This document shows positions 26,636 to 34,400 of a DNA stretch of 64,000 bases, piece by piece. Every line of letters begins with the position of its first letter. Positions within the stretch are counted from its first letter, which is position 1. The notes under the pieces are model-generated. The model saw only the letters and a program-made list of their open reading frames with translations, did not search any database and was not told where the DNA came from. Source of the DNA: Candidatus Dormiibacterota bacterium (GTDB lineage: Bacteria; Chloroflexota; Dormibacteria; Dormibacterales; Dormibacteraceae); the NCBI GenBank assembly GCA_024280995.1, contig JAMXLM010000043.1:1-64000 (forward strand). Direction: 5' to 3'. Made by a program: the position numbers and the translations under genes.

Positions 26636-27580
26636 TCACGTCTCCAGCGCCGTCATGCGGCGGATCAGAAGGTTGCCGATCAGGATCATGAAGCCGGCGA
26701 AGACGAGCATCACGGCGCCGATGAAGCTGCTCGTCATCGGCGCGTAGTAGCCGGGGACGAAGACGTACAGCCCCAGCCCGAGAAGGATCGGCAGGCCGGT
26801 GATGATGCTGGCGGATGCGCGGGACTGGGCGGTGAGCACGCTCATGTCGCGCTTGGTCTGCAGTCGGTCGCGCAGCGTGTCGGAGATGTTGTCGAGCACC
26901 TCGGCGAGGTTTCCGCCCACGCGCGTGTGCAGGAGGATCGCGGTGACTATGAACTCGAGGTCCGGGCTGTTGATCCTCAGAAGCAGCGCGCTCAACGCAT
27001 CCTCGACCGACGTGCCGAGGGTGATCTCGGTCGCCACGCGCTCGAACTCGGTCGACACGGGCGGCTGCGACTTGGCGGCCACCGTCTCGAGCGCCCGGTC
27101 GATCGCGTAGCCGGTCTTCAGCGAGTTGGAGAGCAGCTGCAGCATGCTCCCGAGCTGATCGTTGAACTGCTGCTGGCGGCGTCGCTGCAGATAGGCGACG
27201 ACCAGCGGGGGTACCAGGAACCCGATCACGCCGAGGATCACCGGGCCGAGCGAGAACCCGAACCGGAACACGCCGATCAGCGCCCCGAGCGCCACGGCGC
27301 TGATCCGGATCAAGAGGTACTCCGGCGCCGAGACGTTCAGGCCGGCCCGCGCGAGGTCTTCGCTGAGCGTCGGCTTGCCCGCGACCTTTCGCCGCTGGCT
27401 CAAGTTCTCGACCGCCGGCCGCAGCAGACGCTCGACCAGCTCGAGTGGAGTGGCGCGTGGACCCATCGGGTCCGCCGGCCCGCCGACGCGCTCCCTGGCG
27501 ATCTTGTCGATCGACCAGAAGAAGACGATGATCGCGGCCGCCATCGGGATGGCGACGATGGTTGCGGCAGGCAGGTTCAC
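26636..27580 (-). CDS. tadB: TadB, inner-membrane platform protein of the Tad pilus
   Basis: The 314-residue protein has an N-terminal helix, two central helices (about residues 95-135), the type II secretion F domain ('QLGSMLQLLSNSLKTGYAIDRALE', 'RVGGNLAEVLDNISDTLRDR') and two C-terminal helices. This is the TadB layout. GTG 27580 is the start. It sits between cpaB and tadC, all on the minus strand. Confidence 0.88.
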   Translation of the reverse strand: MNLPAATIVAIPMAAAIIVFFWSIDKIARERVGGPADPMGPRATPLELVERLLRPAVENLSQRRKVAGKPTLSEDLARAGLNVSAPEYLLIRISAVALGALIGVFRFGFSLGPVILGVIGFLVPPLVVAYLQRRRQQQFNDQLGSMLQLLSNSLKTGYAIDRALETVAAKSQPPVSTEFERVATEITLGTSVEDALSALLLRINSPDLEFIVTAILLHTRVGGNLAEVLDNISDTLRDRLQTKRDMSVLTAQSRASASIITGLPILLGLGLYVFVPGYYAPMTSSFIGAVMLVFAGFMILIGNLLIRRMTALET

Positions 27581-27593
27581 TGGCCCGGCGCTC

Positions 27594-28352
27594 CTAGAAG
27601 AGGCCGGGAAAGCTTGACTTGATGAACTGAAGAGTGACGCCGTGCGCGTCGTCCACGCTCTGACAGTTCGGGTCCGGCGCCTGGCTGCCGGGGGCGTAGT
27701 CGTGATAGGACTCGAGCGTGTACTTGAGCGACGCGTTGGCCTGGAACCAGGTGATGATCTCGGCCTGGCACTGGGTGACCACGACAGTGAGGCTCGAGGC
27801 GCTGCCGCCGGTCGCGGTCTGCGTACCGACCTTGATGATGTGCAGCTGGGTGAAGATCGTCTTGGTCGCGACGTGACCTGAGGTGGAAACGGTCGCGATC
27901 ACCGAGATGTAGTCCCCCGGTTGGATGTAATCGGCGACCCCGACCTGCTCGCTCGTGGGGATCGTCATCGCGACGTAGCCGTGCGGGATGGGCAGGAACC
28001 CGGACTCCGAGCCCAGCGCCTCGGTCGCTTTGACGACGTCGTTCGAGGTCACCGCCTGGCCTGAGCTGATTGTGACCAGGGGGATCATGCCCTCCACCTC
28101 GGCCACGTTCGTGAAGTAGACCTTCGGGTAGCCCGACGGAACCTGGATGGTCTTGGTCGACAGCGATCCGGCCGGCACCGGGATGCGGGGTTTCAGGTCG
28201 GTGGTCGCGAACACGACCGACTCCTGCGGGCTGTTGCCGGACGCGCTCGCGTTGAGCGCGACGAGCACGAAGGCGACGATCACCAGGAGTGCCAGCAGGA
28301 ACCCCAGGAGCGTGAACGGACGGCGGGAGGTAATTGCGCTAAACGTCCGCAA
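27594..28352 (-). CDS. cpaB: CpaB/RcpC-like Tad pilus assembly protein
   Basis: The 252-residue protein has one N-terminal membrane helix (about residues 13-35) and an SAF-like domain ('TTDLKPRIPVPAGSLSTKTIQV'), then the RcpC-type region 'ADYIQPGDYISVIATV'. CpaB is a periplasmic or cell-surface part of the Tad machine. The start is TTG at 28350-28352, since no ATG is near. It is divergent from the tadE genes, with the promoter region between them. Confidence 0.8.
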   Translation of the reverse strand: MRTFSAITSRRPFTLLGFLLALLVIVAFVLVALNASASGNSPQESVVFATTDLKPRIPVPAGSLSTKTIQVPSGYPKVYFTNVAEVEGMIPLVTISSGQAVTSNDVVKATEALGSESGFLPIPHGYVAMTIPTSEQVGVADYIQPGDYISVIATVSTSGHVATKTIFTQLHIIKVGTQTATGGSASSLTVVVTQCQAEIITWFQANASLKYTLESYHDYAPGSQAPDPNCQSVDDAHGVTLQFIKSSFPGLF

Positions 28353-28420
28353 GGCCGACCAATCATAGGCAAGATATGCCGGTGCCGAGCCCCCCTAAAT
28401 TGATACTCAAAAAGGGACAT
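28353..28420. promoter_or_regulatory. Divergent promoter region cpaB / tadE
   Basis: The region contains an unusually AT-rich stretch for this genome (28396-28415, TAAATTGATACTCAAAAAGG). It offers an extended -10-like TGATACT and is followed by AAGGGA five bases before the TTG of tadE. This is why I place the tadE start at 28421 and not at ATG 28376. Confidence 0.5.
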
Positions 28421-28960
28421 TTGTCACAGCGCGGGCAGTCCCTGGTCGAGTTCGCGGTGTCCTCCGTCGTGCTGCTTTTGCTGGTTGGGGGACTGGTCGA
28501 CATCGGCCGCTCGGTCTACGTCTCCCAGGCCCTTTCCAGCGCCGCCCGCGAGGGGGCGAGGCACGGGGCCTGGTACGACGCGCCGACCCTGTCCCACCCC
28601 TACCTCGACGACACCGAGATCAAGTCCACCGTCGATTCCGAGCTGGCGGCCATAGGCTTGCCCGCGTCGGTGCTGAAGAACCCCGGCACGACCTGTCCCA
28701 CCCCGACTGACGGCAACGCGTTCCACAACCCGCCGTTCGCGTCGACGGCATACCCGACCGGCGCCAACCAGGTCTGGCTGTACGTCTGCTACGACAACAC
28801 CAACGGTCTGGACTTCACGAGCCCCGCCACCAACCAGGGACAGCTCGACCTGAACGTGATCGTGCTCTACACCTACGGGCCGATCACGCCCCTGGTCAAG
28901 TCGCAGTTCGGCATCTTCCAGGTGGCCGCCAACCAGCACATCACGGTGCAGGGGAGTTGA
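28421..28960 (+). CDS. TadE-like minor pilin
   Basis: This 179-residue protein opens with 'RGQSLVEFAVSSVVLLLLVGGLVDIGRSVYVSQALSSAAREGAR', which is the TadE motif (described as residues about 4-47). It has a single hydrophobic helix with a glutamate near its start, and is probably processed by a prepilin peptidase. The rest is exported and has two cysteine pairs. The next gene starts in a TTGA overlap. Role: minor pilin or pseudopilin of the Tad system. Confidence 0.8.
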   Translation: MSQRGQSLVEFAVSSVVLLLLVGGLVDIGRSVYVSQALSSAAREGARHGAWYDAPTLSHPYLDDTEIKSTVDSELAAIGLPASVLKNPGTTCPTPTDGNAFHNPPFASTAYPTGANQVWLYVCYDNTNGLDFTSPATNQGQLDLNVIVLYTYGPITPLVKSQFGIFQVAANQHITVQGS

Positions 28961-29499
28961 GAGACCCGAATCGAAGCCAGCGGTCTCAAGCCCTGGTCGA
29001 ATTCTCGCTGGTGGCCCCCGTCCTCCTTCTCCTTCTGTTCGGCGTGATCGACCTCGGGCGCGCGATCTTCTACTACGACACGGTCAGTCACGCGGTCACG
29101 GCGGGTGCGCGCACGGCGATTCGCGCGTCGACGCCGCTTCCGACGAACGCCGACGTCCTGAGCGCCGTCAACACGCAGATGGCCGGGGCGCCGGTGACCG
29201 AGCCGTGCTCTCAAGGCCCGATCAGCGAGGCGACGCCGCCCGCCAACGCCGGGTGGCTGTACGTCACCGAGCCGAGCCCGCCGGCTGCCGTCGAGACATC
29301 GCCGCCGCCGAACGCGCCTGGGGGTGAGTTCGCGGCGATAGCGACCGGCTCTTGCAGCGCCGTCAACCCTGCCACCGGCAACGACCAGCTGCAGGTCACG
29401 ATCCGGTTCAACCTGGTGCTGATAACGCCGATCGTCGCTCAGGCGACCGCCAACCACATCGTCATCTCCGCCAGCGCGGTCTTCCGCACCGAGTATTGA
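28957..29499 (+). CDS. Second TadE-like minor pilin
   Basis: The 180-residue protein has the same layout as its neighbour: 'SQALVEFSLVAPVLLLLLFGVIDLGRAIFYY' at residues 10-40 and a small exported domain with proline-rich loops. TTG 28957 overlaps the upstream stop, and the tadG-like ATG overlaps its own stop (TGATG). Tandem TadE paralogues before a TadG are common in Tad clusters. Confidence 0.8.
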   Translation: MRDPNRSQRSQALVEFSLVAPVLLLLLFGVIDLGRAIFYYDTVSHAVTAGARTAIRASTPLPTNADVLSAVNTQMAGAPVTEPCSQGPISEATPPANAGWLYVTEPSPPAAVETSPPPNAPGGEFAAIATGSCSAVNPATGNDQLQVTIRFNLVLITPIVAQATANHIVISASAVFRTEY

Positions 29500-31448
29500 T
29501 GGCGAAAGAACGCCAGGGCGGGCAGGCGATCGTGATCATCGCGTTGATGCTCACCGTGCTCATCGGCATGGTCGCGATCGCGATCGACGGCTCGCGCGCG
29601 TATGCCATGCAGCTCGACCTGCAGGACGCCAGCGACGCGGCCGCGCTGGCGGCCGGCGACAGCTATCAGCAGGCAGGCAGCTACGTCACCGCGGAGCAAG
29701 CCGCGACAACCAGCTTCGGCATGAACATGCGGATCTACGCGTCGCCGTCGTGCTCGGGCTACGGCACGCCCGGAGCGAGCCCCTGGACTGCAACCTGCAC
29801 CTACCCGGACGGCACCGTCCTCACCGACGTCTCGCGAAACCTCGGCGCGCAGGGAGCCCGGTTCACGATCACCGCGACCCGGGGTCTGCAGCTGCAGTTC
29901 TCTCGGGTGCTGACAAACGGAACCGTGCCCAACCTGGGAGCGACGTCCAACGGCAACGTCGACAACCTTCTCTACAGTCCCGCAGTCGCCGCGCTCAGGC
30001 AGTCCGGGTGCGGGGGCACGGCCGGGTCCGCGCTAAGCGTCAACGGCATCGGGACGCTTCGCGTCGTCGGCGACGTCGTCGCCAACGGCTCGGTGTCGGT
30101 GGTGGCGGGCTCGCTGCGCGTGGGAGGTGACACCTACGCGCGCTGCCAGCCCGCGGTCGCCGGCGGAGTCAACGGTTGCTACCCGAGCGGAGCGTCGACC
30201 CCGTGTTCCTTCCCCGATGTGGCGGGCGCGACGCGCTCAGGCGTCAGGCTGCCCGATCCCCGCTACCCTGCGCCGGCCGCCGGCGGGTCGGTGAGCTTCG
30301 CGACCAACGACGTGATCGTCCAACCCGGCATCTACACGGCGCCCGTCTCCATCGGAGGAAGGCACTGCTGGTTTCTCAGTGGGGGCGTCTACGAGTTCCT
30401 CGGCGGGACCGTCAACAACGGGGACTTCGTCAGCAACGAGCTGAAGCCTCCGGATGAGCCGAACCCGAGCAACAACACCCTGCGCTCGACGGCGCAGTTC
30501 TGGGACTCGGACGGCGTGTCCTGCTCCGGCCAGGCCGAGGTGGCGACCAACGCCGGACCGCGCGGCGTCCCTCAGGGCCACTGGTCGTTCGTGCTGACCT
30601 CGACCCGCACCGATACATACGCCGGCGTTTCCTACACGCGCGAGAGCGCTCCGTCGATGTGCTACCAGACCGACGTGAACAGCAACGGCCAGAACGTCCT
30701 CGTCGCGGTGAGCAACGTGCCGGGGGCCACCGCGTACAACATCTACGCGTCGCAGCTGGGCGGAACCTGCACCGGGCCGTTCGGGCTGCTGACGTCGCTT
30801 GCGGTCACGTTTCCGGTCCAGAACACGAGCACGACTCCCTGTCCGTCACCGATAGGCGGAGGGTGCTCGCTGAACAACGAGAGCGTCAGGCTCGACGCCA
30901 CGGTGCTCACGACCACGTTCACGCCCAGCTCGAGCGCGGCTCCGGGGACGTCCGGAGCGTATCCGCCCGCCGGTGAGCGCGCCGCCCTCGCGGTCGGTCT
31001 TCCCAATCAGAATCCACCGCGCGGCCCCGCGGCCACCGGAGACCGCGCGAACGAGAACGACTGCAAGAGCGTGGAGAATGCGTACGCCGCCTGCCCGGCC
31101 GCCATCACCCCGGGCGCCGTCGAGCTCTACTTCCCGGCCGGGAGCTGCTTCACCAACAGCACCGGGGACAATTACCTCTTCAGCGGCTACCAGTACAACT
31201 GGATCGCGGTGCATCAGCCCTCCTCGAACACGTGCACCGACGCCATCGGCGCGAGCTCGAACTCGGCCTACGTCGGTCTCTTCTACGCGCCGGGCGCGAC
31301 CCTGAGCATCACCTCACCCAACGTGTTCGACTCGGCGGGGACGGGCGGCGTGATGGCCGGGGCGGTGACGTTCACCGGGACGCTTCCGTCGATCAACCAG
31401 GACCCCGGATATTCGCCCGTGCCGCCGGCGGCGCGATTGGTCAGCTAG
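29499..31448 (+). CDS. Large TadG-like exported pilus-associated protein
   Basis: The 649-residue protein begins with a TadG/Flp-like helix ('GGQAIVIIALMLTVLIGMVAIAIDGSRAYA' at residues 7-36). A long cysteine-containing exported part follows. A segment near residues 400-440 ('VAVSNVPGATAYNIYAS') resembles a fibronectin type III strand pattern. The rest has Gly/Ser/Asn-rich repeats as in surface proteins. It is larger than most TadG proteins (about 400-500) and could be a pilus-tip adhesin. That is inference. It ends 10 bases from the convergent CpaF fusion gene. Confidence 0.75.
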   Translation: MAKERQGGQAIVIIALMLTVLIGMVAIAIDGSRAYAMQLDLQDASDAAALAAGDSYQQAGSYVTAEQAATTSFGMNMRIYASPSCSGYGTPGASPWTATCTYPDGTVLTDVSRNLGAQGARFTITATRGLQLQFSRVLTNGTVPNLGATSNGNVDNLLYSPAVAALRQSGCGGTAGSALSVNGIGTLRVVGDVVANGSVSVVAGSLRVGGDTYARCQPAVAGGVNGCYPSGASTPCSFPDVAGATRSGVRLPDPRYPAPAAGGSVSFATNDVIVQPGIYTAPVSIGGRHCWFLSGGVYEFLGGTVNNGDFVSNELKPPDEPNPSNNTLRSTAQFWDSDGVSCSGQAEVATNAGPRGVPQGHWSFVLTSTRTDTYAGVSYTRESAPSMCYQTDVNSNGQNVLVAVSNVPGATAYNIYASQLGGTCTGPFGLLTSLAVTFPVQNTSTTPCPSPIGGGCSLNNESVRLDATVLTTTFTPSSSAAPGTSGAYPPAGERAALAVGLPNQNPPRGPAATGDRANENDCKSVENAYAACPAAITPGAVELYFPAGSCFTNSTGDNYLFSGYQYNWIAVHQPSSNTCTDAIGASSNSAYVGLFYAPGATLSITSPNVFDSAGTGGVMAGAVTFTGTLPSINQDPGYSPVPPAARLVS

Positions 31449-31463
31449 CCGCCCGGGGCTAGC
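31444..31463. terminator. Palindrome carrying both stop codons of convergent genes
   Basis: GCTAGCC (31444-31450) and GGCTAGC (31457-31463) form a perfect 7-bp stem with a 6-base loop. The TAG stop of the tadG-like gene and the TAG stop of the CpaF fusion gene lie in opposite arms. It is a likely bidirectional terminator. Confidence 0.65.
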
Positions 31464-34400
31464 CCGGGACTTCGACCTCGGCCGTCGCCACGGCCTCCGC
31501 GGGGGCGGCGCCGTTCGCCTCGTGACCCTGGGCGTGGCTCTCGATGTGCGCGATTCGGCGCTGCAGCATCGCCGCCGCCTTGTCATCGCCGAGCTCCTCG
31601 TAGCGCTGGACCGCTCCTTGCCATGCCGCCCTGGCGTCCTCGTGCCGGCCGAGACCCCACAGCGCGCCGCCCCGGTTGGAAAGCGCCTCCGCCCGCTCGC
31701 GCGTGTGGTCGGCGGGCAGCAGCTGGAGGGTCGAGTCGACAAGCCGCAGCACCTCCTCGAAAGCACCGATCGCGAGCGCGTTGTTCGCCGCCCGGCCAAG
31801 GAAACCCGCCGTCCGGGCGGCGTCCGCGGCCGTTCCCGCCTGGTAGAGGTGGTAGCCGATCTCTCCGGCGTGGTCGCCGGCGGCCCTGCCGTAGACCCGT
31901 TCGAGCGTCTCGGCCACGGCCAGGTGGTACGCCTGCAGGCGCGGAAGCGGCAGCGAACCCAGCACTCGCCGGCGGACGAGGCCGTGGGCGAAGCGATACG
32001 TGTCCTTGCCGGCAGCCGCGATGAAGTGCCCGCGCACCGACTCGTCGAGCGCGTCGCGCAGCTCATGGCCGGACAGCTCACCGAAAGCCTCAAGGAGCGG
32101 TACGTCGAAGTCGCGGCCGATCACAGCGGCCGCGACCAACATCCTCTGGGCGGGCTCGCTCAAACGCTGGATGCGGCGGCCGATCAGCCCACGCACGCTC
32201 TGCGCCAGCTCGAGGTCCTCCTCCGTGTAGCTCGACTGCGCGTGCGCTCCGCCGCCGAGGATGCTCTCGGACTCGGCCATGTAGAGCAGCGAGTGCTCCA
32301 CGAACAGCGGGTTGCCCTCGGTCGCGGCCTGGATGCCGATCAGCTGAACCGGCGTCAGCTGAGCCTGGGCCTGGGCGGCCACCAGTCGCTCGACCTCCTG
32401 GTCGCTGAGCCGGCCGAGCGCGATGCGGCTCGCGCGCCGGCGCTTCAGGAGTCGCGACAGTGCGTTTCCGAACGGCAGCCCGGAGTCCACCTCGGTGTCC
32501 CAGTAGGTCCCGAGCATGACCATGCGGCTGCCGTTGATCCGCTGGGCCAGGTCGCGCAGCAGCGCGACGGTCGCGTCGTCGGCCCAGTGCAGGTCGTCGA
32601 GGAGGACCAGCAGCGGCCTGGCGCCCTGGATCCCGGAAAGGAACTCATAGACCGCCTTGAACAGCTGCTCGCGGATCCTGTCCGGGGGCACCTCCGGCGC
32701 GGCATTCATGCCCCGAACCTTCTGCCTCAGGCTGGGGGCGAGCGCGGCGAGCAGGGGCCCATGGTGCCCCGCGGCCTCCTGCAACGCCCTGGCCGTGTGC
32801 GCCGCCACCGCGCCGGCAAGGACGTCGCGGATCGGACCGAACGGCTCGTCCTCCCTCTCCATGCAGCGCCCGCTCAGCACGAGCCATCCATCAGCCGCCG
32901 CCGCGTCCGCCACCTCTTTGGCGAGCCTTGTCGCGCCGATGCCGGGCGCACCGCTGAGGAACACGAACGACCCGTTGCCGCTCGCCGCCCTATCCATCGC
33001 CAGGTGGATGTCGAGCCGCTCCTGCTCGCGGTCGACGAAGCCGTCGGCCGAGGAGATGACACGCGGTGCCTCCTTCACCTCGCCTGGGAAGACTTCGTGG
33101 AGCCGCCAGCGGTCGGGGAAGCCCTTGAGCTTGTAGCGACCACGCAGAGCGAACTTCACCTCGGTGATCGGTCCCACCAGGTCGCGCACGATCTCCGACG
33201 TCAGGATCTCGCCGCCCTTCGCCTTACCTGCGACACGGGCGGCGACGTTGACCGCCGCGCCGAAGATGTCGCCGCCTTCCTCGACGACCTCCCCCGTGTT
33301 GAGGCCGATGCGGATGCGCATCTTCCTCTCGGGGTTTTGCAGGCTGTACTCGTTGATCGCCTGCTGGATGTCCAGCGCGCACTCGACGCCGTGCCGAGCG
33401 GAGCCGAAGCTGATCATGAAACCGTCGCCGAGACCCTTGATCCTTCGGCCTGCGTGCAGGCTGACCTTGTCCTCGATGATCGTCTCGTACGCCTTCATGA
33501 TCTCGTGCGCCTCGGTGAAGCCGCGGGCCGAGAGAAGGCGCGTCGACTCCTCGACGTCGGTGAACATGATCGTCACGGTTCCCTCGGTCTGGCCGACCGC
33601 CAGGCTGCCGATGATCGTCTCCGCGGTCAATGGCGCGGCGGCGTTGATCGGCTGGCCGAGGCCCTCGGCGATCTCGCGCAGCAGGCCCTGCGACGCGCGG
33701 AAGCCGGCCTCGCCCTGCGGGTAGCGGACGGTCTGCAAAAGGCCGGCCTCGGTCGCGAGCCTCAGCTCTCGGCCTGCCGAATCCTTGCTGATCTTGTTTT
33801 CCTTCGCGTAGTCGCTGGCCTTGAGCTCCGTGCCATCGAAGGCCTCGGTCAGGGCGGGGGCGAGGCGAAGGCTGAGACCTCGGCGTGTAATCACGCTCTC
33901 GATCACGGCCTGGATGCGCCGCGACGCGCCGGCGGGACCGGCGCCGCCTTCCTTCGCGGTCACGGTCGGCAGCAGGCCGCTGAACCCGGACGATGCCGCG
34001 GCCAGCTGACCCAGGGCGGTCGTCGCTCGCGCCATCGCGGTCGCGGCCTCGAGCGCGGCGTGGCCGCCGTCGCCGATCGGCTGGGCGTACTGCGGAGGCG
34101 GCGCAGGCGCCGACGCGATGGGCTGGATGGGCTGCGGCGGCTGGCCCTGCGGGTACACCACCGGGGTGGGAGGCGGAAGCTGCGCGGGTGGCGCGCTCGG
34201 CACCTCGTATGGCGCCGCGGGGGCCGGCGGCGGGCTCGCCGCCTGTAGGTCGGCGACGGCCGCGCGTGCGGCGTCGATGAGCTTGCGCATCTCGTCCTGC
34301 ATCTCCGGGGTCTGCGCGGGAGGCGGCGCCGCGAGATTCGGGGCCGGCGGCGCTGCGGCCGCAGGCCGGTCGGAGCTGAACGGCACGACCACGACCTGGC

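Noticed and set aside
28376-28420. ATG 28376 as the start of the first tadE-like gene
   Set aside because: The 15 codons it adds are encoded by an AT-rich stretch that looks like a promoter, and AAGGGA precedes TTG 28421.
31522-34248. A 908-codon open frame on the plus strand, antisense to the CpaF-cyclase fusion, and a 914-codon minus-strand frame at 33224-35968
   Set aside because: Both are shadows of the GC-rich fusion gene. Their products are Arg/Ala/Pro-rich without motifs, while the fusion frame shows intact domains throughout.
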